Below, piece by piece: positions 16,063 through 23,936 of a DNA stretch of 47,406 nucleotides. This stretch comes from Marinimicrococcus flavescens (lineage in GTDB: Bacteria > Pseudomonadota > Alphaproteobacteria > Geminicoccales > Geminicoccaceae), in contig JARGEQ010000102.1 of assembly GCA_029211145.1 (NCBI GenBank), forward strand, positions 1-47,406. Direction: 5' to 3'. The position numbers and the translations under genes are program-made. The notes beneath the pieces were generated by a model, which saw only the letters and a program-made list of their open reading frames with translations, was not told the origin of the DNA and ran no database searches. Positions within the stretch are counted from its first letter, which is position 1; the number at the start of each line of letters is the position of its first letter.

Positions 16063-17724
16063 TCAGTGAATGGGTAGCGTGTCCATGGTCACCATGCCTT
16101 CCGGCGTCAGCCGGAAGGCAAGATGCCGAGCCCAGCGTTCATCGTCCTGTCGCGGGTGGTCGCGCCGCTGATGCGCCCCCCGGCTTTCCGTGCGGGCCAG
16201 AGCAGCGCGCAGGATCAGGCCGGCGACCAGCGCCATGTTCCTCGCAGAGCGTGCCTCCAGCGCCGATTCCATGTCGTTGGCGGGCAAGCCGGCGGCGTGC
16301 CTGGCCAGGTCCTCCAACTCCCTCAGCCCGGCCCCGAGGCCGGGGCCGGTGCGGTAGAGGCCGGCCGCAGCGCCCATGGATGCGCGGATCGCCTCCTTGA
16401 TCTCCGCCGCTGTGCCGGTACCGCCATCGCCGCCCGCGAGTCTCGCGAAGGCGGCGGCATGAATCGTCCGCCAGTCGCGGGCGGCGGGTTGCGGCCCTTG
16501 GGCCAGTGCCCGTGCTGCAGCCCGGCCGACCAGCCAGCCCATGGCCATCGTCTCGCCGCCGCCATTCCCGGCAAGCCGGCTGGCGCCGTGGATGCCGCCC
16601 GAGGCCTCGCCGCAGGCGAACAGGCCCGGCGTCTCGGTGGCGCCCGTCGCGTCGATGAAGACGCCGCCCATCTCGCTGTGCGCGGCCGGCCGGACCCGCG
16701 GACCCTCGGCCGAGGGCTCCAGCCCGGCGCCGCGCAGGCGTTTGCAGTGCGCCACGTAGCTCTCGAGCGTGTCGCGGGGCAGGGTGGTGGTGTCGAGCAG
16801 CACGCTGCCGTCGGCAAAGCCGCGGCCGCCGTCGATCTCCTGCTGGATGCACAGCGACAGGCGCGCTTTCTCGATCTGCCGCTCGCCATGCTCCGGGTTG
16901 TAGCGGAACATGAAGCGCTCGCCTGCGGCGTCGAGCAAAGGCGCGCCGTCGCCGAGCATCGCCGTGGGCATCTCCATGCCGCGGCAGCCCGCGGGATGAA
17001 CCGTCACCAGGGGCTCGAACTGGACGAACTCCATGTCGATCAGGCGCGCCCCTGCCTCCAGCGCCAATGCGTAGGCGTCCGCCGCCACGTCGCTCGGGTA
17101 GGTGCTGTCGGCATAGAGGCGCCCGATGCCGCCCATGGCGAGAATAACGGCGCGGGCATGGACGGCGGTGAAGCGCTGCGTGCGACGATCGGCGAGCAGC
17201 GCTCCCACGACCTCGCCGCCATCGCCGAGCAGGGCCACGACGCGCCGGCCGGCCAGCGCCTGCACGCCGATGGTCGAGGCCCGGGCGGCCAGATGCTCGA
17301 GGGCGACCTTGCCTATTCCTTCCGGAACATAGACGGAGCGCGGCCAGGTGTTGCCCGAGAGGTGGCGCTGGAGAAAGCCGCGCTCGCCCCGCGCAAACGG
17401 CACGCCCAGCCGCACCATGTCCTCGAAGGAGGCCACGGCATGGTGTGCGAGCGCATGCACGAGACGCCGGTCGCTCAGCCCGTAGCCGCCGGCGATCATG
17501 TCGGCTGCGTAGCATTCCGGGTCGTCGGCCGGGTCGGCGTGTCCGAGCGGCACGTTGGCGCCGATGATGTAGGGCGAGGCGCCGCGCGCGAGATAGGCGT
17601 GCGCCACCGTGCAGCCCGTCTCGCGCGCGGCGACCGCCGCGCGAAAGCCGCTCAGGCCGCCGCCCAGGACGAGAAGGTCGGTCTCGATGGCGTCGATCTC
17701 GGCGGGTTGGAAGGAGATCGGCAT
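16063..17724 (-). CDS. FAD-binding fumarate reductase/aspartate oxidase-like dehydrogenase
   Basis: A 553-residue flavoprotein of the succinate dehydrogenase/fumarate reductase/L-aspartate oxidase superfamily. FAD-binding GGGLSG is at 21-26. The substrate-domain blocks are VQFEPLVTVHP, HSEMGGVFID (the H-x-x-x-GG position) and FACGEASGGIHGASRLAGN, where the Arg-containing GASRL matches the substrate Arg region of the family. The C-terminal helical domain (from about 420) resembles that of fumarate reductase flavoproteins. Relatives oxidise succinate-like acids, aspartate or tricarballylate (TcuA), so a C4-C6 polycarboxylate or amino acid is plausible. No iron-sulfur or cytochrome partner is encoded beside it. 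It begins four bases after the TRAP permease stop. Confidence 0.87.
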   Translation of the reverse strand: MPISFQPAEIDAIETDLLVLGGGLSGFRAAVAARETGCTVAHAYLARGASPYIIGANVPLGHADPADDPECYAADMIAGGYGLSDRRLVHALAHHAVASFEDMVRLGVPFARGERGFLQRHLSGNTWPRSVYVPEGIGKVALEHLAARASTIGVQALAGRRVVALLGDGGEVVGALLADRRTQRFTAVHARAVILAMGGIGRLYADSTYPSDVAADAYALALEAGARLIDMEFVQFEPLVTVHPAGCRGMEMPTAMLGDGAPLLDAAGERFMFRYNPEHGERQIEKARLSLCIQQEIDGGRGFADGSVLLDTTTLPRDTLESYVAHCKRLRGAGLEPSAEGPRVRPAAHSEMGGVFIDATGATETPGLFACGEASGGIHGASRLAGNGGGETMAMGWLVGRAAARALAQGPQPAARDWRTIHAAAFARLAGGDGGTGTAAEIKEAIRASMGAAAGLYRTGPGLGAGLRELEDLARHAAGLPANDMESALEARSARNMALVAGLILRAALARTESRGAHQRRDHPRQDDERWARHLAFRLTPEGMVTMDTLPIH

Positions 17725-17728
17725 GTCC

Positions 17729-19645
17729 TCAGACCGCCTTTACCGGCCGGGAACCGGCCAGGAAGAACCGCGAGGCAATCGCTAGCCCGATCGCCGTGGC
17801 ACCCACCAGGTCGGTGAGCAGACCCGGGTTGATCGCCGCAAGGGCCCCGATCCCGAGCAGCAGCCGCTCGTGCCAGCGCGCATGGGCGGAGAAGAGATAG
17901 CCCTGGACCGCGGCTGCCAGGGCCACGATCCCGATGACGCTGGTGACGACGGCGATCAGGATGCCGTCGATGCTGCCCTGCATGAGCAGCGCCGGGCTGT
18001 AGACCCACATGAAGGGCAGGATGAAGCCGGCCAGCGCCAGCCGGAAGGCGAGCAGACCGGTTCTGGTGGAATCGGCACCGGCCAGCCCTGCGCCCGCATA
18101 GGCGGCGATGGCCACCGGCGGGGTGACGTTGGCCAGCACGCCGAAATAGAAGACGAACATGTGCGCCGCCAGGGGCTCGACCCCGAGTTTGACGATGGCG
18201 GGCGCCACGAGGGTCGCCAGCACGACGTAGACCGCCGAGGTCGGCAGGCCCATGCCGAGAATGAGCGAGATCCCCATGGTCAGGACCAGGAGAACCGCGA
18301 GGCTGCCGCCGGAGAAATTGATGAGCAGGCCGGAAAGCCGGAGCGCCAGGCCGGTGAGCATCAGGATGCCGATGGTGATGCCGGCGGCGGCGCAGGCCAT
18401 GGCCACCTCGAGCATGGCGTGGCCGCCGCGCCGCAGCGCCTCCCACAAGGCTGCCGGCCCCATCCGGGTGGCGCGGCGGGCGAGGCTTGCCACGATTACC
18501 GCGATGACGGCGAAGAAGGCGGCCTTGGCAGGCGTATAGCGCACCACGACCAGCATGTAGATCAGCAGGAGAAGCGGGGTGAGCAGATGCCAGCCGCTCT
18601 TGAAGATCTCCCAGGCGTCCGGGAGCTCGTGGCGGGGCAGGCCGCGGATGCCCTGCTTGGCGACCTGGAAGTCGACCATGGCGAAGATGGCGAGGAAATA
18701 GAGCAGCGCCGGAAGGGCCGCGGCCGCCATGATGGTGTTGTAGGAGACCCCCATGATCTCGACCATGATGAAGGCTGCGGCGCCCATCACCGGCGGCATG
18801 ATCTGCCCGCCCGAGGATGCCGCGGCCTCGACCGCGCCGGCGAAGGCCGGCTTGAGGCCGGCGCGCTTCATGATCGGGATGGTGAAGGTGCCGGTGGCGA
18901 CCGTGTTGGCGACCGCACTGCCCGAGACGGTGCCCATGAGGGCGCTGGCCGCGATCGCCACCTTGGCGGGCCCGCCGCGAAACCAGGCGAGCGCCGCATA
19001 GGTCCAGTCGATGAAGAACTTGCCGGCCCCCGATACGTCGAGAAAGGCGGCGAAGATGACGAAGATCGCGACATAGGTCGCCGATACCTGCAGCGGCGTG
19101 CCGGCGATGCCCGAGGTGGTGAGGTAGAGCGTGGCCGAGATCCGCTCGATGTCGAAGCCGCGATGCGCCAGCGGCCCGGGAAAGTACGGTCCCAAAAAGC
19201 CGTAGACGATGAAGACGAGCGCCAGGACCGGCAGGGGCCAGCCCACCATCCGCCGGGTCGCCTCGAGCACGAGCGCCGTGGCTATAACGCCGAAGACGAC
19301 GGCGACGGCCGTTGGATCGCCGGCGCCGCGTTTCGCGATCTCCATGAAGTTGACGACGACGTAGAGGCAGACCACCGCGGAGGCCACCGCGAGCGGAATG
19401 TCCACATAGAGGCGCCAGCGGTGCAGCGAGGAGGAGGAGCCGAAGGTCGGCCGGGTCAGGAAGATCAGCACCATGGCGAAGCCCAGGTGCATGTAGACCA
19501 GCTGCAGCGTCGCCAAGGTGCCGGCAAAGCTCATCCAGAGCTGAAAGAGGGTGAACGCGGCCGCTATGGCGCTGGCGAGTACCGGCAGCCGCGTCATCCC
19601 GTTCGCGACTGCCTCCCTGAGCGTAAGAGAGGCAGAGGAGGTCAT
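17729..19645 (-). CDS. TRAP transporter fused DctQ-DctM permease (TAXI type)
   Basis: A 638-residue polytopic membrane protein in which the small DctQ-like subunit (about residues 1-170, four helices) is fused to the large DctM-like channel subunit (about 170-620). The conserved DctM signature region is GAVEAAASSGGQIMPPVMGA around 285-304, and GMGLPTSAVYVVLATLVAP near 485 is the second discontinuous helix. Fusion of the two subunits is characteristic of TAXI systems such as those importing glutamate, alpha-ketoglutarate or other acids with a Na+ gradient. The binding protein gene directly upstream ends one base before this start, so both form one transporter. Substrate is unknown. Confidence 0.93.
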   Translation of the reverse strand: MTSSASLTLREAVANGMTRLPVLASAIAAAFTLFQLWMSFAGTLATLQLVYMHLGFAMVLIFLTRPTFGSSSSLHRWRLYVDIPLAVASAVVCLYVVVNFMEIAKRGAGDPTAVAVVFGVIATALVLEATRRMVGWPLPVLALVFIVYGFLGPYFPGPLAHRGFDIERISATLYLTTSGIAGTPLQVSATYVAIFVIFAAFLDVSGAGKFFIDWTYAALAWFRGGPAKVAIAASALMGTVSGSAVANTVATGTFTIPIMKRAGLKPAFAGAVEAAASSGGQIMPPVMGAAAFIMVEIMGVSYNTIMAAAALPALLYFLAIFAMVDFQVAKQGIRGLPRHELPDAWEIFKSGWHLLTPLLLLIYMLVVVRYTPAKAAFFAVIAVIVASLARRATRMGPAALWEALRRGGHAMLEVAMACAAAGITIGILMLTGLALRLSGLLINFSGGSLAVLLVLTMGISLILGMGLPTSAVYVVLATLVAPAIVKLGVEPLAAHMFVFYFGVLANVTPPVAIAAYAGAGLAGADSTRTGLLAFRLALAGFILPFMWVYSPALLMQGSIDGILIAVVTSVIGIVALAAAVQGYLFSAHARWHERLLLGIGALAAINPGLLTDLVGATAIGLAIASRFFLAGSRPVKAV

Positions 19646-19646
19646 C

Positions 19647-20642
19647 TCAGAGGAGACCCTTCTCTTTCAGGTACTTCTCGGCGCCGGGATGGAAGGGAAT
19701 GACGCCCTTGATGCCGCGGGTCGCGTGCTCCGGGGTCCATTCCTTGCCCAGGGCATGGATGCTGCCGAGCTCGTCCGCGTTCTCGAGAAGCGCCTTGGTG
19801 ACGGCGTAGACGGCGTTCTCGCTCAGCTCGTTCTTGGCGATCAGGATGGTGAACACGCCGAAGCTGCCGGGAATGTCCTGGTCGTGGCCGTTATAGACGC
19901 CGGCGGGGATCGGCGCCTTCGACCAGTAGGGCCGCTCGGCGATCAGCTTGTCGAGGATCTCGGGCTCGGGGTTGAGGAACACCACGTCGGCGCCGTCGGT
20001 GCTCGTGATGTCGGTGAGCGGGCCGGTCGGGAACGAGCTGATGATCAAGGCGGCGTCGATCCGGCCATCGCGCAAGGCGCCGGGCCCGTCGCCGTGGCTG
20101 ATATATTCGGGCTGCCAGTCCTCGTTCATCTCGAGCCCGTGCGCCTCGATGATCGTCTCGCCGATCCCGTTGCCGATGGAGCCGGCGGCGCCGAGCGAGA
20201 CGCGCTTGTCCTTGAGGTCCCGGATCGAGGCGATGCCGGTGCTCTTGAGCGTGTAGAGCTGCCAGAAGATGCCGTGGCCGCCGGTGACGCCGGCGAAGTT
20301 CTGGATCTTCTCGTCGAAATCGCCCTCGCCGTTATAGGCGAGATAGGCTTCCGCATTGGTCGAGAGCGCCAGCTCGAGCTGGTCGTTCCTCATGAGCTTG
20401 AGGTTGTCGATGGTGCCGCCGGTCACCTCGGCGGTGATCTTGAGCTCCGGATAGGCATTGCTGATGACGCTCGCCATGGCGCCGCCGAGAGGATACCAGG
20501 TGCCGCCGACACTCGAGGTGCCCAGTGAGAGAAACTGGTCCTCGAGCTCGAGCGACTCGCCTCGGGCCGCGCCCCAGGTCGTTACCATCGCCGCCGAGGC
20601 GAGGCCGAAAACGGCACAAAGAACTGTCTTGCGTGCGAGCAT
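19647..20642 (-). CDS. TAXI family TRAP transporter solute-binding protein
   Basis: A 331-residue periplasmic binding protein. Residues 1-28 are a signal peptide with basic start (MLARK), hydrophobic core and an A-x-x cleavage region near GAARGE. The mature start LSLGTSSVGGTWYPLGGAMA is the TAXI hallmark (GT..GGTYYP..), followed by KITAEVTGGTIDNLKLM and RVSLGAAGSIGNG, all of which line the ligand site. The family binds carboxylates. It is the first gene of the operon, so high expression of the binding protein is expected. The promoter region upstream carries a perfect palindrome next to a good -35 box (see 20746-20789). Confidence 0.93.
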   Translation of the reverse strand: MLARKTVLCAVFGLASAAMVTTWGAARGESLELEDQFLSLGTSSVGGTWYPLGGAMASVISNAYPELKITAEVTGGTIDNLKLMRNDQLELALSTNAEAYLAYNGEGDFDEKIQNFAGVTGGHGIFWQLYTLKSTGIASIRDLKDKRVSLGAAGSIGNGIGETIIEAHGLEMNEDWQPEYISHGDGPGALRDGRIDAALIISSFPTGPLTDITSTDGADVVFLNPEPEILDKLIAERPYWSKAPIPAGVYNGHDQDIPGSFGVFTILIAKNELSENAVYAVTKALLENADELGSIHALGKEWTPEHATRGIKGVIPFHPGAEKYLKEKGLL

Positions 20643-20745
20643 GTGTTGCGCCTCCCTTTCCCGGTCCTGCTGTCTCCTGCGTGTGCCTTGAGGAGTTGTC
20701 GCGGCCGGTGAATCTGCGCTTGCCGTGGCAAAGGCTGATGTCGGG

Positions 20746-20789
20746 AGGATAGAAATGCCGGGTTTCGCGAGTCAAGCCTTAGATCTAAG
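20746..20789 (-). promoter_or_regulatory. Candidate promoter and GntR operator of the TAXI operon
   Basis: On the minus strand a -35 box TTGACT (20775-20770) is followed after 18 bases by TATCCT (20751-20746), about 100 bases upstream of the binding-protein start. Immediately upstream of the -35 box is a perfect 12-base palindrome, CTTAGATCTAAG (20778-20789). It lies between the operon and the divergent GntR/FCD gene and is the best operator candidate for that regulator. These are pattern matches, not shown binding. Confidence 0.5.
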
Positions 20790-20858
20790 ATCGCAGACGT
20801 TTGGGCATAGGCAGCCGGGACCGCGCCTTCCCGGGAACAGGTCGGAAAATCATCCTTG

Positions 20859-21551
20859 ATGCATGCAGTGGACACGGCCGGCGGCGGTCTTCGCCAGGTG
20901 GAGACAGCAACCCTCCAGGACCAGGTCTATGGCGAGTTGCGCCGCGCCATCATGGCCGGTGTCTACCGGCCCGGCGAGACGCTGAGCACGGGCACGCTCG
21001 CCGCGGCGGTGGGCACCAGCCTCATGCCGGTGCGCGAGGCGCTGCGCCGGCTGGCCGCCGAGCAGGCGGTGGAGATCCTCCCCAAGCGCGGGGTCCGCAT
21101 CCCGCTGGTGGACCGGGCCCGCTACCGCGAGCTGGGCCGGGTGCGCATGATGCTCGAGGGAGAGGCCGCTTCCATGGCCGCCGCCTTCGTGGGCGACGAC
21201 GAGCTGGCGCGGCTCGAGGATCTGTGCGCCCGCATGAACGCCTGCGTGCCCGGCCGCGAGCGCTGGCAGGACTATGTGGTGGCCAACCACGCCTTCCACT
21301 TCACGGTCTACGCCGCCAGCCGCTCGCGCGTCCTGCTGCCCATCATCGAGAGCCTGTGGCTGCAGTCCGGCCCCTTGCGCAACCTCTACGGCGAGGTCGG
21401 CATCAAGGACCGCGGCGGCCACCACGAGACTATCATCGCCGCGCTTCGCACCCGCGATGCCGAGGCCGCCCGCCGTGCCATGGCCCGCGACATCGAGACC
21501 GGCGTCGAGTTCTTCTGCTCGGTGGCGCGATTTCCTGATGACGGCGGATGA
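20859..21551 (+). CDS. GntR family regulator, FadR/FCD subfamily
   Basis: A 230-residue regulator. The N-terminal winged helix (about 12-78) includes VYGELRRAIMAGVYRPGETL and TSLMPVREALRRLAAEQAV, the GntR recognition region; the C-terminal all-helical FCD domain (about 88-220) has the His residues of AFHFTVYAAS and HHETIIAAL that bind metal or ligand in the family. FCD regulators usually repress and respond to an organic acid. ATG 20859 is used; a TTG lies one codon upstream. It is divergent from the nine-gene TRAP/CoA operon with 216 bases between, so it very likely controls that operon in response to its substrate (inference from position). Confidence 0.92.
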   Translation: MHAVDTAGGGLRQVETATLQDQVYGELRRAIMAGVYRPGETLSTGTLAAAVGTSLMPVREALRRLAAEQAVEILPKRGVRIPLVDRARYRELGRVRMMLEGEAASMAAAFVGDDELARLEDLCARMNACVPGRERWQDYVVANHAFHFTVYAASRSRVLLPIIESLWLQSGPLRNLYGEVGIKDRGGHHETIIAALRTRDAEAARRAMARDIETGVEFFCSVARFPDDGG

Positions 21552-21759
21552 TCATGCTGCGCATCATCTGCAATTCAAGCGGAAATAAAGTGATATTGAA
21601 ATATAAGGACCGCGACCCCATATTTGATGGGTAACGGAAAAGCCCAGGACGAAGCATTGTCGAGAAGGTGTAATGCTCGAGGCGAGCCGTCATGCCGGCT
21701 GTGGCGTGAACGACTGCCAAGATGCTTCCCATGGGAAATAAAAAGGAGAACGATCAACA
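21552..21759 (+). promoter_or_regulatory. AT-rich leader with a 12-base palindrome upstream of a small gene
   Basis: This 208-base gap is clearly more AT-rich than its surroundings. TTGAAA near 21597 and an AT-rich box (ATATTT) about 18 bases later make a plausible promoter. A perfect palindrome TTCCCATGGGAA is at 21726-21737, directly followed by AAAAAGGAG, the ribosome site of the gene at 21760. The palindrome could be an operator, or a small RNA hairpin next to the ribosome site. No tRNA or other RNA gene is evident. Confidence 0.4.
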
Positions 21760-22026
21760 ATGCGGATGATGCCCACCCAAAGCCACCAGGACGATTGCCA
21801 GAGCATGGCGGGCAAGATGGGCCGGTACGCTGTCCAGCGCGGTCAGCTGGAGCCGGCCGCACGGCGCAGCGGGATGACGCCAGCCGCCAGGCGCGGCCGT
21901 CCTGCCCGCCAACCTTCCGATGCGGCGGAGATCGCGGCGCGCCAGAAGGCGCAGGACCGCAAGGCCATCGAGCGCGCCGAGAACGAGGGCATGATCCTGC
22001 GTTGCGTGGACGCGCTCGCGGCGTGA
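21760..22026 (+). CDS. Small basic protein of unknown function
   Basis: An 88-residue ORF starting at ATG 21760, about ten bases after AAGGAGA. I do not recognise the protein. It has a Met/Gln-rich start, a basic proline-containing middle (RRGRPARQPSD near 45-55) and a helical, charged C-terminal half (AARQKAQDRKAIERAENEG) ending in MILRCVDALAA. There is no signal peptide or membrane helix. Codon third positions are G/C-rich in this frame, and the strong ribosome site with a distinct AT-rich leader supports it as a real, separately regulated gene. The basic middle could contact nucleic acid, which is only a guess. It converges on the glutamate-synthase-like gene, with two hairpins between. 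Confidence 0.6.
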   Translation: MRMMPTQSHQDDCQSMAGKMGRYAVQRGQLEPAARRSGMTPAARRGRPARQPSDAAEIAARQKAQDRKAIERAENEGMILRCVDALAA

Positions 22027-22028
22027 TG

Positions 22029-22065
22029 GCGCCGGGACCCGGCGCTGCCTGCCGCCTGCGGCAGG
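22029..22065. terminator. Two adjacent hairpins between convergent genes
   Basis: GCGCCGG (22029-22035) pairs with CCGGCGC (22039-22045) around a three-base loop. CCTGCCG (22048-22054) pairs with CGGCAGG (22059-22065) around a four-base loop. They fill the 58-base space between two convergent stop codons and may terminate from both sides; no T tract is present. Confidence 0.45.
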
Positions 22066-22084
22066 ACCGCCGGGCGCTGTGGTT

Positions 22085-23743
22085 TCAGGCGACCTTGCGG
22101 CGCTCGAACGGTCCGTGCGGGATCTCCGGCGGCGGGAAGCGCTCGGCGCTGGCGCGGTCCCAGCGGCTGTACCACTCGGCAAGCTCCGGGATTTCCTCGC
22201 CGGAGACGAGAAAGCCCTCCGGCAGATAGGGATAGGCCTCGTTCCCGTCGAGGAATCCGCTGTGCGTCTGGCGGAACATGAAATGGTAGGGCATGAAGTC
22301 GCTGGGGTTGCTCAGGCCCGCAGCACCCGCGATCTCGCCAAGCGCCTTCATCGTGTTGCGGTGGAAGCGGGCCACCCGGTCGCTCTTGTCGCCGACGTTG
22401 ATCGCCCGCTGGCGCATCGGATCCTGGGTGGCGATGCCGACCGGGCAGCGGTTGGTGTGGCAGGACTGCGCCTGGATGCAGCCGATCGCGAACATGAAGC
22501 CGCGTCCGGCATTGCACCAGTCCGCCCCCAGCGCCAGCGCCCGGGCGATGTCGAAGGCGGAGACGATCTTGCCCGCTGCCCCGATCCGCACCTGCTCGCG
22601 GATTCCGGCACCGCGCAGCGTGTTGTGCACGAAGGTGAGGCCCTCCAGCATCGGCATGCCGACGCGGTTGACGAACTCCACCGGTGCCGCTCCCGTGCCG
22701 CCTTCCGCACCGTCGACCACGATGAAATCCGGCAGGATGCCCGTGGCCAGCATGGCCTTGACCATGCTCATGAACTCGCGCCGGTGGCCGATGCACAGCT
22801 TGAAGCCCACCGGCTTGCCGCCCGAGAGCTCGCGCAGCTGGCCGATGAACTCCATCAGGCCGATGGGGGTGGAGAAGGTGCTGTGGGCCACCGGCGAGAT
22901 GCAGTCCACGCCCATGGGAATGCCGCGCGCCTCGGCGATCTCCGGCGAGATCTTGGAGGCCGGCAGCATGCCGCCATGGCCGGGCTTCGCACCCTGGCTC
23001 AGCTTGAGCTCGATCATCCTGACCTGCGGGTCGGCGGCCTGCCGGGCGAACTTCTCCGGCGAGAAGCTGCCGTCCTCGTTGCGGCACCCGAAATAGCCCG
23101 ACGCCACCTGGTAGACCAGGTCGCCGCCGCCCTGGCGATGGTAGCGGCTGATTCCGCCCTCGCCGGTGTCGTGGGCGAAGCCGCCCTTTTTGGCCCCGCT
23201 GTTGAGTGCCAGGATGGCGTTGGCCGACAGCGAGCCGAAGCTCATCGCCGAGATGTTGTAGAGGCTCGCATCATAGGGCTGGCGGCAGGCCGGCCCGCCG
23301 ACCCGGACCCTGAAGTCGGTATCGGTGATGGTGAGCGGAGCTGCCGAGTGGGTGAGCCAGGCATAGCCGGAGCCGTAGACCTTCTCGATGGTGCCGAACG
23401 GCCGCTTGTCCTCCTCACCCTTGGCGCGCTGATAGACGAGCGCGCGATCCTGGCGGCTGAACGGCACCTCGTCGTGATCGCTCTCGATGAGGTACTGCCG
23501 GATCTCCGGCCGGAAGCTCTCGAAGAGGAAGCGCAGATGCCCGATCACCGGGTAGTTCCGCAGGATCGAATGCCTCGACTGCCGCAGATCGTGCAGCCCG
23601 AGCAGGAAAAGCGCCCCCGATGCCGCGGCAAGCAGGAACAGCCATCCGGCATAGAGCGCGCCGCCCACGAGCGAGGCGAAGGTGACGAGCGCCACGGCGA
23701 CGAAGACCATGTAGCGCTGGGAGGAGAGAATGGTCGTTACCAT
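22085..23743 (-). CDS. Membrane-anchored FMN-binding glutamate synthase family protein
   Basis: A 552-residue protein consisting of two N-terminal membrane helices (about 10-50) and a glutamate synthase central-type FMN barrel. Barrel blocks include NISAMSFGSLSANAILALNSGA near 170, SQGAKPGHGGMLPA near 260, and VDGAEGGTGAAP near 335. The cluster motif CIQAQSCHTNRCPVG near 440 carries the three Cys that hold the [3Fe-4S] centre in glutamate synthase. It has no glutaminase domain and no beta-subunit neighbour, so it is not a complete GOGAT; the electron donor and substrate of this subfamily are not established. ATG 23743 is chosen as the first Met before the helices; the ribosome site is poor and the true start may differ by a few codons. 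Confidence 0.87.
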   Translation of the reverse strand: MVTTILSSQRYMVFVAVALVTFASLVGGALYAGWLFLLAAASGALFLLGLHDLRQSRHSILRNYPVIGHLRFLFESFRPEIRQYLIESDHDEVPFSRQDRALVYQRAKGEEDKRPFGTIEKVYGSGYAWLTHSAAPLTITDTDFRVRVGGPACRQPYDASLYNISAMSFGSLSANAILALNSGAKKGGFAHDTGEGGISRYHRQGGGDLVYQVASGYFGCRNEDGSFSPEKFARQAADPQVRMIELKLSQGAKPGHGGMLPASKISPEIAEARGIPMGVDCISPVAHSTFSTPIGLMEFIGQLRELSGGKPVGFKLCIGHRREFMSMVKAMLATGILPDFIVVDGAEGGTGAAPVEFVNRVGMPMLEGLTFVHNTLRGAGIREQVRIGAAGKIVSAFDIARALALGADWCNAGRGFMFAIGCIQAQSCHTNRCPVGIATQDPMRQRAINVGDKSDRVARFHRNTMKALGEIAGAAGLSNPSDFMPYHFMFRQTHSGFLDGNEAYPYLPEGFLVSGEEIPELAEWYSRWDRASAERFPPPEIPHGPFERRKVA

Positions 23744-23936
23744 TTCCTGGACCGGTCCGGGTTCGCGAGGATGCTTCGGGAAACGCGCGCGGATCGTGCC
23801 CGATACCGTCAAGGGCCGCAAACGCTGCGTCGTGCAGGGCTTCCTTGCGACTCGCGACCGACCGGAAGCCGGCCCTCCCGGCCCATGCGCCACCGCCAGC
23901 GCCGCCCGGCCGCAGCATGGCATGGCCGGGTGACCC

